A DNA stretch of 32,121 bases from an uncultured Clostridia bacterium (GTDB lineage Bacteria; Bacillota; Clostridia; Christensenellales; CAG-138): the NCBI GenBank assembly GCA_934633985.1, contig CAKTYU010000017.1, positions 1-32,121 on the forward strand. Reading direction: 5' to 3'. The notes under the pieces were generated by a model that was not told the DNA's origin, searched no databases, and saw only the letters and a list, made by a program, of their open reading frames with translations. The position numbers were made by a program, and so were the translations under genes. Of the stretch, positions 22,860-30,956 are shown piece by piece. The number at the start of each line of letters is the position of its first letter. Positions within the stretch are counted from its first letter, which is position 1.

Positions 22860-25087
22860 AGATCATTCCGGCAGGCAATATAGGCTTCTGCTTCGGCGTG
22901 GAGCGGGCCATAGAGATAGCCCGAAAAGAGGCGGAAGGCTGCGGCACGGTATACACATACGGCGAGCTCATACATAACCTTACCGTAATAGACCAGCTTC
23001 GCGCCGAGGGGATAATACCCGCCGAAAAGCTCGAGGAGATACCCGCCGGCAGCCATGTCATAATACGCTCCCACGGCGTAGCGCCGGGGGAGATAGACAG
23101 GTGTCGCGAATTGGGGCTTTATGCCGTGGACGCCACTTGCCCGTTCGTAAAGCGTATACACAACATAGTCAAAAAACACTCGGACGAGGGATATTCCGTC
23201 GTGATATTCGGCGAGAGCAGGCATCCGGAGGTGAAGGGCATACAGGGCTGGGCAAGGGGCGCTGCCGTGGTGTCGAGCCCGGAGCAGGCACGGGAACTTG
23301 CATATATGCATAGGTGCTGCCTCGTGTCCCAGACCACCGCCAGGGAGGAATGTTTCCGTGAAACAGAGGAAGCGATAAGGGGAAGATGCGATAAGCTGGT
23401 ATCCTTCGATACCATTTGCGAGACTACCAGGCTGCGGCAGAACGAGGCGGCGGAGCTGAGTAAAAAATGTACTCGCGTGCTCGTGATAGGCGGTCATCAC
23501 AGCTCAAATACACAAAAACTGTGTGCGATATGTAAAAAGTATTGTAAAACCGTTGATTCTCTGGCAAAAGTAGGCGAAATAACCCTTGAAAATATTGATA
23601 TCAATGATATAATAGGGGTTGTTGGAGGCGCATCGACGCCGAAATGGATTATATTGGAGGTTATTGAAAGAATGAGCGAACTGGAAAAGACGATGGCTGC
23701 AAGCCCCGAAGAAGAAAAAGTAGAGGCGGTAGCAGCAACTGCCGTCCAGGAACCCGTTGCCGAAACCGCTGAAGCTGCCGAGCCCAGCTTCGAGGAAGTG
23801 TTTGAAAAGACACTTGTACGCATCAGGAACGGACAGATCATCAATGGCTCCGTCGTGCAGATTGTGGACGGCGAAGTATGCGTAAACATTGGCTATAAGT
23901 CCGACGGGTTTATTCCACGCAACGAGTTCTCTTCTGATACTGAAGTCAATCCTGAAGATGTTGTCAAGGTTGGCGACGAGATCGAGGTTGAAGTCATTAA
24001 GGTGAACGACGGCGAGGGCAATGTGCTGCTCTCCCGCAAGAACGTTGAGAGCAAGAAGCTTTGGGACAACCTTATGCAGGACGAAGAGAACCTGCAGGAT
24101 AGGACCTTTGACGCAGTGGGCAAGGAAGTCGTAAAGGGCGGCCTGATCGCCACCATAAACGGTATCCGCGCCTTTATCCCCGCGTCTCAGCTCTCTACCA
24201 AGTACGTCGAGAACATCGGCGAGTTCGTAGGCAAGGATCTCAAGGTCAAAATCATCGAGGTCGATAAGTCCCGCAAGCGCATCGTAGCATCCCGCAAGGC
24301 GGTTATGAAGGAAGAGGCCGAGGCCGCCAAGAAGGAGCTTTGGGGCCGGCTTGAGGTCGGCTCCAAGGTAAAGGGCGTTGTACGCCGCCTGACCGATTTC
24401 GGCGCGTTTGTTGATATCGGCGGTATTGACGGTCTGGTACACGTTACCGATGTAGCATGGGGCCGCGTAAAGCATCCTTCCGACGTGCTTTCCATAGGTC
24501 AGGAGATCGAAGTCCTTATCCGGGACGTAGACGTTGAGAAGCAGCGCGTATCCCTCGGCTATAAGCAGCTCCAGCCCAAGCCCTGGACCATGGCTGCCGA
24601 GAAGTACCCCGTAGGCTCCGTTGTAGAGGGCAAGGTAGTGCGTATAGTTCCCTTTGGCGCATTCGTAGCCCTTGAGCCCACCATCGACGGCCTTATCCAC
24701 ATCTCTCAGGTGGGCGTAAAGCGCATCGAGAAGGTCGAGGACGAGATCAACGTAGGCGACGTAGTGCGCTGCAAGGTTCTCGATGTAAACCCCGAGGCAA
24801 AGCGCATAAGCCTGAGCCGCCGTGACGTCATCCTCGAGGAGAATCCCGAGGTAGCAGAGCAGCTTGCAGCCGAAAAGGCAGAGCGTGAGCGCGTCGCCGC
24901 AGAGCGTGCCGCTGAGCGCGCAGCCGCCGCCGAAGCCGCAAAGGTCGCCAACGAGGCCCGCGAGGCAGAGCGCGCAGAGCGCCGCCGTCAGCGCCGCGAA
25001 GAGAACGAATATGATCTGCCCCCCGTAGAGAAGGCCACCACCTCTCTGGCGGATAAATTCGCCGGCTTCAAGTTTGACGAGGAGTAA
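22856..25087 (+). CDS. ispH: Fusion: HMBPP reductase (IspH/LytB) + ribosomal protein S1-like
   Basis: A 743-residue fused protein of a type known in Clostridia. Residues 1-272 are IspH, the last MEP-pathway enzyme. Fe-S cysteines are 12, 95 and 188; conserved histidines are 40, 73 and 123; catalytic Glu is 125 (RHPEV). A Glu/Ala-rich linker (about 273-315) follows. Four S1 repeats lie at about 325-400, 415-485, 500-570 and 585-655, the last two with the classic FGAFV motif. The tail (660-715) is an Ala/Glu/Arg-rich helix. GTG 22856 follows GGAGG. The IspH half uses ATA/AGG codons and the S1 half ATC/CGC. A promoter-like site (23586-23613) and an ATG with ribosome binding site (23672) could also yield S1 alone. 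Confidence 0.93.
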   Translation: MKIIPAGNIGFCFGVERAIEIARKEAEGCGTVYTYGELIHNLTVIDQLRAEGIIPAEKLEEIPAGSHVIIRSHGVAPGEIDRCRELGLYAVDATCPFVKRIHNIVKKHSDEGYSVVIFGESRHPEVKGIQGWARGAAVVSSPEQARELAYMHRCCLVSQTTAREECFRETEEAIRGRCDKLVSFDTICETTRLRQNEAAELSKKCTRVLVIGGHHSSNTQKLCAICKKYCKTVDSLAKVGEITLENIDINDIIGVVGGASTPKWIILEVIERMSELEKTMAASPEEEKVEAVAATAVQEPVAETAEAAEPSFEEVFEKTLVRIRNGQIINGSVVQIVDGEVCVNIGYKSDGFIPRNEFSSDTEVNPEDVVKVGDEIEVEVIKVNDGEGNVLLSRKNVESKKLWDNLMQDEENLQDRTFDAVGKEVVKGGLIATINGIRAFIPASQLSTKYVENIGEFVGKDLKVKIIEVDKSRKRIVASRKAVMKEEAEAAKKELWGRLEVGSKVKGVVRRLTDFGAFVDIGGIDGLVHVTDVAWGRVKHPSDVLSIGQEIEVLIRDVDVEKQRVSLGYKQLQPKPWTMAAEKYPVGSVVEGKVVRIVPFGAFVALEPTIDGLIHISQVGVKRIEKVEDEINVGDVVRCKVLDVNPEAKRISLSRRDVILEENPEVAEQLAAEKAERERVAAERAAERAAAAEAAKVANEAREAERAERRRQRREENEYDLPPVEKATTSLADKFAGFKFDEE
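23586..23613 (+). promoter_or_regulatory. Candidate internal promoter before the S1 half of the fusion
   Basis: TTGAAA (23586-23591), a 16-base spacer and a perfect TATAAT (23608-23613), inside the last part of the IspH coding region. The spacer contains the 12-base palindrome ATTGATATCAAT (23594-23605). Downstream, GGAGG (23656-23660) precedes the in-frame ATG at 23672 by 11 bases. The stretch is clearly more AT-rich than the surrounding gene. Confidence 0.5.
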
Positions 25088-25102
25088 TCGTTAGGACAAA
25101 TC

Positions 25103-25136
25103 ACAGGGACTGCAAAATGCAGCCCCTGTTTTTTTC
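25103..25136 (+). terminator. Terminator after ispH-rpsA
   Basis: ACAGGGACTGCA pairs with TGCAGCCCCTGT (25103-25114 with 25118-25129, one mismatch), followed by a T-rich run to 25135. It closes the surE-rpsA unit. Confidence 0.9.
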
Positions 25137-25165
25137 TTTAAAAAGGCGCATGTATGGTGTATAAT
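25137..25165 (+). promoter_or_regulatory. Probable promoter of the ftsK-recA unit
   Basis: TATAAT at 25160-25165 with a weak TTTAAA 17 bases upstream (25137-25142), directly after the terminator. It gives a leader of about 25 bases to the ftsK ATG. Confidence 0.55.
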
Positions 25166-25194
25166 AGGTAGGTAAATTCAGAAAGGGACACCCG

Positions 25195-27774
25195 ATGGCA
25201 AATTCGAGCAGGAAAGTAAAAAAGGCCGAGCTGGAAAGGCAGGAGCAGACCGAAAGGGAGATAATAGGTATATGCTTTATCGCTCTTGCGCTTTTTCTCG
25301 TTGCCGGAATATATACGGATATGGTAGGAGTTATAGGAAGGGCGGCAAGAAATATTACCTTTGGCCTGTTCGGGATCACCGGCTATGCAGCGCCCTTTAT
25401 ACTCGCCGGCCTGGGCGTGCTTTCCATCGCCATGTCAAAATCACCCGCAAGCGGCTCAACGCTGTGGCTGATAACCGGCGGGGTGGTATGCCTTCTCGTT
25501 ATCATACATACCGCAGCCCGCGGCGAAATAACGGTTGACAAGGTGACGGCCTACTATTCCGATGCGTATATGTACGGAAAGCTGTACTGCAAGGGCGGCG
25601 GCCTGCTGGGCGCGCTGCTGGCGTATCCTTCCATGAAGCTGTTAGGCGCAGCAGGCACATACATTTTCTTCGGCGCCGCGGTGTTTATAGTATTTCTGGT
25701 AGCCACTAAGCTCTCCATACGTACCTTTGGGCAGAAGGTGGGCAGCGGCATAAGGAGCGGCGTGGAAACCGTTTCGGAAAAGGTGCAGCAGGCCCATGCC
25801 CGCGACATGGCGGAGCGGCAGGCGCGGTATGACTATGAGCACGCCTTTGACGATTTAGAGCAGATATACCCGCCAAAGCCGAAAAAGCGCCGCGGTAACG
25901 GCAAGGAGCTCTATACCGAAACGCTCGGCAAAAACGAGGAGGGTACGGAGCCGACCATACCTGAGCCCCAAAAGCCCCGGCGCAAAAGAAATAATGAAAG
26001 CAATATCGTGCGCCGCCGGGAGGATGATGCGCGAAACGATTGGGATGGCGATATTTCCTTCCTGCCGCAGAACGGGAAGCTGCCAAAGCGCAGCGACGAC
26101 GGCGATCCCTTCGACATACTTTCCGGGCTGGAGGACGGCGAGCTGAAGCCCCTTAAGCCGGCGGACGTCAGCAGGCTCACCGCCATAGACATGCAGCCGG
26201 AGGAGCTGCCCGATGAAATGGGATCGGATACGGAATACGACAGGGAGCATGATGCGATTTCCGCCGAGGCGACGGCGGGCGACGAGGAAGAAGCCACAAT
26301 AGCGCCGGAGCCGCCGGTATACGTGCGCCCGCCTATAACGCTGCTAAAAAAGCCCGCCTTGACGCTGTCAAAGGGCATTGAATCCCCAGCCGCAAAGGGA
26401 AAGAAGCTGGTGGAGACCCTTGCGAGCTTCAATATAGACGCAACGGTGATAAATTACAGCGTGGGCCCGACCATAACCCGCTTTGAGCTGCACCCGGCTC
26501 AGGGCGTGCGTGTAAACAGGATAACCAGCCTTTCCGACGATATAGCGCTGGCCCTTGCCGCCCCCCGCGTGAGGATAGAAGCGCCTATACCCGGCAAATC
26601 CGCCATAGGCATAGAGATACCCAACAAGGACACAGTGCCGGTGCTGCTCAGGGAGGTAATAGAATCGAGCGAGTTTTCAGACGGCGCAAGCGCGCTGCGC
26701 TTCGGCATAGGCAAGGATATTGCAGGCAAGGTGCTTTGCGCGGATCTGGACAGGATGCCACATCTGCTCATCGCGGGCTCCACGGGCTCCGGCAAAAGCG
26801 TCTGCATAAACGATATCATACTTAGCTTCGTATACGGCAAAACGCCGGAGGAGGTTAGGCTTATAATGGTGGATCCCAAGCAGGTGGAGCTTAGGGTCTA
26901 CGCGCCCATGCCGCATCTGCTCATGCCGGTCGTTACCGACCCCAAGAAGGCGGCGGGGGCCCTGAAGTGGGCAGTCATGGAGATGGATCAGCGGTATAAG
27001 AAGATGTCCAAGGTCAACGCCAGAAGCATCTCAAGATACAACGAGCTTCAGGAGGATCAAGCGGAAAGGCTGCCGAGGCTCGTCATAATAATAGACGAGC
27101 TGGCCGACCTTATGATGGTGGCCGCAAAGGAGGTAGAGGAGTCAATATGCCGCATAGCGCAGCTTGGCCGTGCGGCGGGCATTCACCTGATAGTGGCAAC
27201 GCAGCGCCCCTCCACCGACATAATCACCGGGCTCATCAAGGCCAACATACCCAGCCGCATAGCGCTGGCGGTCTCCTCCGCCGTGGATTCCAGAGTAATA
27301 ATGGATTGCGGCGGCGCTGAAAAGCTCCTTGGCCGCGGCGATATGCTGTTCCATGCCAACGGCGCAAGCAAGCCTGTGCGCGCGCAGGCGGCCTTCGTCA
27401 GCGACGAAGAGGTGGAAAGCATAATGGATTTCTTCACGCGGCAGCAGACGGACGAAAGCAAGCCCCGCTATCAGGAGATAACCCTTGAGGAGGTCTCCTC
27501 CACGGTGGAAGCCGTTACCGGCCAGGGCAACGGCAAGCAGGAGGATGAGCTGCTGGACGACGCCGTGAAGATAGTGTTGGAGAGCGGTCAGGCATCCATA
27601 TCGATGATACAGCGGAGGCTGAGGGTAGGCTATGCCAGAGCCGCAAGGCTTATAGATATAATGGAACAGCTTAAGGTCGTAAGCGGCTTTGACGGGAGCA
27701 AGCCGAGAAAGCTCCTGATAAGCAGCTTTGAGGAATATAGGCAGCTTACGGGCGCAGATACGGAGGAAGTATAA
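25195..27774 (+). CDS. ftsK: DNA translocase FtsK/SpoIIIE
   Basis: An 859-residue septal DNA pump that moves chromosomes through the closing septum. The N-terminus has about four membrane helices (roughly 22-42, 50-78, 88-106 and 140-175). A charged Arg/Glu/Pro-rich linker runs to about 390. The motor domain has Walker A GSTGSGKS (528-535), Walker B IIIDELAD (Asp634-Glu635) and the ATQRPSTDIITGLIKANIPSRIA segment. The C-terminal gamma winged helix (about 785-850) contains VKIVLESGQASISMIQRRLRVGYARAARLIDIME, used to read orientation sequences. It could equally be called SpoIIIE; sequence alone does not separate the two. AAAGGG precedes the ATG. rimO follows one base after its stop. Confidence 0.95.
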   Translation: MANSSRKVKKAELERQEQTEREIIGICFIALALFLVAGIYTDMVGVIGRAARNITFGLFGITGYAAPFILAGLGVLSIAMSKSPASGSTLWLITGGVVCLLVIIHTAARGEITVDKVTAYYSDAYMYGKLYCKGGGLLGALLAYPSMKLLGAAGTYIFFGAAVFIVFLVATKLSIRTFGQKVGSGIRSGVETVSEKVQQAHARDMAERQARYDYEHAFDDLEQIYPPKPKKRRGNGKELYTETLGKNEEGTEPTIPEPQKPRRKRNNESNIVRRREDDARNDWDGDISFLPQNGKLPKRSDDGDPFDILSGLEDGELKPLKPADVSRLTAIDMQPEELPDEMGSDTEYDREHDAISAEATAGDEEEATIAPEPPVYVRPPITLLKKPALTLSKGIESPAAKGKKLVETLASFNIDATVINYSVGPTITRFELHPAQGVRVNRITSLSDDIALALAAPRVRIEAPIPGKSAIGIEIPNKDTVPVLLREVIESSEFSDGASALRFGIGKDIAGKVLCADLDRMPHLLIAGSTGSGKSVCINDIILSFVYGKTPEEVRLIMVDPKQVELRVYAPMPHLLMPVVTDPKKAAGALKWAVMEMDQRYKKMSKVNARSISRYNELQEDQAERLPRLVIIIDELADLMMVAAKEVEESICRIAQLGRAAGIHLIVATQRPSTDIITGLIKANIPSRIALAVSSAVDSRVIMDCGGAEKLLGRGDMLFHANGASKPVRAQAAFVSDEEVESIMDFFTRQQTDESKPRYQEITLEEVSSTVEAVTGQGNGKQEDELLDDAVKIVLESGQASISMIQRRLRVGYARAARLIDIMEQLKVVSGFDGSKPRKLLISSFEEYRQLTGADTEEV

Positions 27775-27775
27775 T

Positions 27776-29074
27776 TTGGCTATAACTGTTGGAATGGTAT
27801 CCCTGGGCTGCTCGAAAAACAGAGTGGACAGCGAACAGATACTGGGTATGCTGAAGGAAAACGGCTTTGAGATAACCAACGACGAGTCTCGGGCCGAGGT
27901 CATAATCGTAAACACCTGCGGCTTCATAAACCCCGCCAAGGAGGAATCCATAGGCGCCATACTCGAGATGGCACAGCACAAGAAGAACGGCAACTGCCGC
28001 CTGCTTGTGGCAACAGGCTGCCTCAGCCAGCGCTACCCGAAGGAGCTTCGGGAGGAGCTGCCAGAGGTAGATATATTCTGGGGCGTAAAGGATAAGGAAG
28101 GTCTCGTGCAAAGGATAACCGAGGCGGCAGGCGGCAGCTATAAGCGCTGCGGCGAGGATGCGCGCATACTAACCACACCTCCGTACAGCGCGTACCTGCG
28201 TATAGCGGACGGCTGCGATAATCGCTGCACCTACTGCGCCATACCGCTCATACGCGGCGGTAAGGCCAGCGTCCCTATGGAAAAGCTGGTCGAGGAGGCA
28301 CAGCGCCTCGCCGAAGGCGGGGTAAAGGAGCTTACCCTGATAGCGCAGGACACCTCCGCTTACGGCACCGATCTGTACGGAAAGCCCATGCTTTCAGAGC
28401 TTATGCGCCGCATAGCAAAAATAGAAAAGCTGCACTGGATCCGCGTGCTTTATTCCTACCCAAACACCATTGACGAAGAGCTGGTGGATACTATGGCGGC
28501 GGATCCCAAAATCGTCAACTACATAGATATCCCCATTCAGCACATAGATCCGGATATGCTTAAGGCTATGAACCGCCACGGCTCTGCCGAGCATATCCGC
28601 GAGATAACCGATTACATCAGGCGCACGGCTCCTGACTTCATACTGCGTACTACCGTCATAACAGGCTTTCCGGGGGAGACGGAGGAGCAATTCGGCCATC
28701 TGACCGAATTCCTTAAGGAACACAGCTTTGACAGGCTTGGGGCGTTCGCGTATTCTCAGGAGGACGACACGCCCGCCGCAGATATGCCCGATCAGATAGC
28801 TGAGGATGTAAAGCAGCGCCGCCTCAAAAGGATAATGTCCATTCAGCAGGGCATATCCCTTGCGTACAACAAAAAGCGCATAGGTACCGTAACCGAGGCC
28901 CTTGTTGAGCAGGTCAGCGGCGACATAGCCTACGGCAGAACTTATGCCGAGGCCCCGGAGGTAGACGGTACCGTGATGTTTTCCATCAAAAACAAAGGGC
29001 TTAAGCCCGGCGACTTTACCATGATAAAGCTGACCGGCGCCGGCCCTTATGATATGGAAGGAGAAGAAATATGA
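27776..29074 (+). CDS. rimO: Ribosomal protein S12 methylthiotransferase RimO (TTG start)
   Basis: A 432-residue radical-SAM enzyme that methylthiolates an aspartate of ribosomal protein S12. The N-terminal domain has MVSLGCSKNRVDSEQ, typical of RimO rather than MiaB. Cluster cysteines are 12, 48 and 82. The radical-SAM CX3CX2C is Cys147, 151 and 154 (GCDNRCTYCAIP). The C-terminal TRAM domain runs from about 365. I chose the TTG at 27776 because GGAGG (27762-27766) is nine bases upstream and the protein then begins just before its conserved motif. A more upstream TTG (27728) lies within ftsK and lacks support. pgsA overlaps its end by four bases (ATGA). Confidence 0.93.
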   Translation: MAITVGMVSLGCSKNRVDSEQILGMLKENGFEITNDESRAEVIIVNTCGFINPAKEESIGAILEMAQHKKNGNCRLLVATGCLSQRYPKELREELPEVDIFWGVKDKEGLVQRITEAAGGSYKRCGEDARILTTPPYSAYLRIADGCDNRCTYCAIPLIRGGKASVPMEKLVEEAQRLAEGGVKELTLIAQDTSAYGTDLYGKPMLSELMRRIAKIEKLHWIRVLYSYPNTIDEELVDTMAADPKIVNYIDIPIQHIDPDMLKAMNRHGSAEHIREITDYIRRTAPDFILRTTVITGFPGETEEQFGHLTEFLKEHSFDRLGAFAYSQEDDTPAADMPDQIAEDVKQRRLKRIMSIQQGISLAYNKKRIGTVTEALVEQVSGDIAYGRTYAEAPEVDGTVMFSIKNKGLKPGDFTMIKLTGAGPYDMEGEEI

Positions 29075-29631
29075 AAAACTTGAACATGAACCTTCCCAAC
29101 AGGCTTACCCTTATCAGGATAGCGCTGGTGCCGCTGTTTGTTGCCTGCTTCTACATCGAATCCCCATCGGCAATATATGTGGCATGCGGAATATTCATCG
29201 CGGCCTTTTTGACGGATATTGCAGACGGGTACCTTGCGCGAAGCCGCAACCAGATAACGGATTTCGGCAAGCTCATGGATCCCATAGCGGATAAGCTCCT
29301 TGCGGCAAGCGCGCTCATAATGCTTACGGCAAACGGCATGCTCAACCCCATAGCCGCCATTATCATCATAGCGAGAGAGTTTCTCATAAGCGGCTTCAGG
29401 CTTGTTGCGACAGGTAAGGGCGTGGTGATAGCCGCGAGCTGGCTGGGCAAGGTAAAGACCACCACTCAGGCGGTGGCGCTGGCGCTGGTGATGCTCGGCG
29501 CCCCTATTCGCGCGTGGCTGGGCTTTAAGCTCGACGTGATAGTGGTATGGATATCCGTGTTCTTTACGGTAGTATCCGCCGTTGACTATATTCGCAAGAA
29601 TATAAGCTGCATCAATTTTGAACAGATATAA
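29071..29631 (+). CDS. pgsA: CDP-diacylglycerol-glycerol-3-phosphate 3-phosphatidyltransferase PgsA
   Basis: A 186-residue membrane enzyme that commits CDP-diacylglycerol to phosphatidylglycerol synthesis. The CDP-alcohol phosphotransferase motif D-x2-DG-x2-AR-x8-G-x3-D-x3-D is complete: Asp49, Asp52, Gly53, Ala56, Arg57, Gly66, Asp70 and Asp74. The N-terminus NLPNRLTLIRIALVPLF is typical of PgsA. About five or six hydrophobic helices can be drawn. It overlaps rimO by four bases and precedes cinA by 16 bases, the common Bacillota order. Confidence 0.95.
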   Translation: MKNLNMNLPNRLTLIRIALVPLFVACFYIESPSAIYVACGIFIAAFLTDIADGYLARSRNQITDFGKLMDPIADKLLAASALIMLTANGMLNPIAAIIIIAREFLISGFRLVATGKGVVIAASWLGKVKTTTQAVALALVMLGAPIRAWLGFKLDVIVVWISVFFTVVSAVDYIRKNISCINFEQI

Positions 29632-29647
29632 CAGAGGCGCATAATAA

Positions 29648-30910
29648 ATGAACGCGGAGATTATTTCCGTCGGCACAGAGCTGCTGATGGGGCAGATACT
29701 CAATACCAATGCCAGGTATCTTTCCGGCCGAATGGCTGATTTCGGCATAAACATGTATTATCACGTGACCGTGGGCGATAACCGCGAAAGGCTCAAGCAG
29801 TGCATAGCAAACGCCTTTTCCCGCTCCGATATAGTGCTTTTTACGGGCGGACTCGGGCCTACCGAGGACGATCTCACCAAGGAGACCGTGGCTGATTATT
29901 TCGGCCTTGATCTTGTGGTGAATGAAGAATATAAGGCATGGCTGCTGGAGAGGATGTCCTCCCGCGGCTACCCCTGTACGCCCAACAACATAAAGCAGGT
30001 CATGTTTCCCACAGATAATTGCATAATACTGCCTAACCCCAGGGGCACCGCTCCCGGCTGCATAATGGAAAAGGGCGGCAAGGCCGCCATACTTATGCCC
30101 GGGCCTCCGTGGGAGATGGAGCCCATGTTTGAGGAGGAGGTAGTGCCGTATCTGCAAAAGCGCAGCGACTGCATATTCTATTCCCGCGTCCTCCGCATAT
30201 TCGGCAAGGGCGAATCTCAGGTGGAATACGCCATAAAGGACATAGTGGACGCCCAGAGCAACCCCACGATAGCGCCTTACGCCAAGGCTGCCGAGACCAC
30301 GCTCCGCATAACCGCCCGCTGCGGCGGCGCAGAGGAGGGGGAGAGGCTTATTCAGCCCGTCATGCGGGCCATAGAGGACAGGGTAGGCGAATTTATCTAT
30401 TCCACCCACGGCAGGGAAATGCACGAGGTATGCGCGGAGCTGCTTAAAGCCGGCGGCCTAAAGCTCGCCGTGGCTGAAAGCTGCACCGGCGGCATGATAG
30501 CCTCAAGGCTCATATCTGTCCCCGGAAGCTCGGAATGGTTTCTTGAGGGCGCTGTGACCTACTCCTGCGAGGCTAAGATGCGCCGCCTCGGCGTAAAGGC
30601 CGAAACCTTGGAAAGGTATACCGATGTAAGCGCGGAGACCGCTAAGGAGATGGCGGACGGCATACGCCTGCAAAGCGGCGCAGATATAGGCATATCCACC
30701 ACCGGCTATGCGGGACCCACCGGCGCCCCGGGGCTGATAGGCCAGGTGTTTATCGCCGTTTCCACGGAGGAGGGCTGCGAGGCTTACGAGATCAAGCTCA
30801 AGGGCAACCGCGAAAGAGTACGTGACGGCGCAGTGCTCAACGCCTTGAATCTTCTCAGGAAACAAATAATCGCAAAAAACAGGTGCAATTTGGATATCAA
30901 CGTGCTATAA
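29648..30910 (+). CDS. cinA: CinA-like protein (competence/damage-inducible; nicotinamide-nucleotide amidohydrolase domain)
   Basis: A 420-residue two-domain protein. The N-terminal molybdopterin-binding-like (COG1058) domain (1-170) has ISVGTELLMGQILNTNARYLS and FTGGLGPTEDDLTKE. The C-terminal PncC-type domain (about 260-415) has AVAESCTGGMIASRL (275-289), GAVTYSCEAK and STTGYAGPTGAPG. In other bacteria CinA recycles pyridine nucleotides (ADP-ribose pyrophosphatase and NMN deamidase). The name reflects co-transcription with recA in competent Gram-positives. The stop at 30910 lies inside the recA -10 element, and recA begins 46 bases later. Confidence 0.93.
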   Translation: MNAEIISVGTELLMGQILNTNARYLSGRMADFGINMYYHVTVGDNRERLKQCIANAFSRSDIVLFTGGLGPTEDDLTKETVADYFGLDLVVNEEYKAWLLERMSSRGYPCTPNNIKQVMFPTDNCIILPNPRGTAPGCIMEKGGKAAILMPGPPWEMEPMFEEEVVPYLQKRSDCIFYSRVLRIFGKGESQVEYAIKDIVDAQSNPTIAPYAKAAETTLRITARCGGAEEGERLIQPVMRAIEDRVGEFIYSTHGREMHEVCAELLKAGGLKLAVAESCTGGMIASRLISVPGSSEWFLEGAVTYSCEAKMRRLGVKAETLERYTDVSAETAKEMADGIRLQSGADIGISTTGYAGPTGAPGLIGQVFIAVSTEEGCEAYEIKLKGNRERVRDGAVLNALNLLRKQIIAKNRCNLDINVL

Positions 30911-30911
30911 T
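30883..30911 (+). promoter_or_regulatory. Candidate recA promoter with extended -10
   Basis: TGC-TATAAT (30903-30911), a consensus extended -10, overlaps the cinA stop. The -35 region (GTGCAA, 30883-30888) is poor. No GAAC-N4-GTTC LexA box is visible between here and the recA start. Confidence 0.55.
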
Positions 30912-30956
30912 AATCCTAATGAGAAACAAATTAAGCTGCAAAGGCGGTCTGTGAGT

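Noticed and set aside
23504..24700. 398-codon minus-strand ORF
   Set aside because: Antisense shadow of the S1 half of the fusion; high codon bias there keeps the opposite strand open.
27728..27775. Upstream TTG start for RimO inside ftsK
   Set aside because: TTG 27776 has GGAGG at ideal spacing and fits the usual RimO N-terminus.
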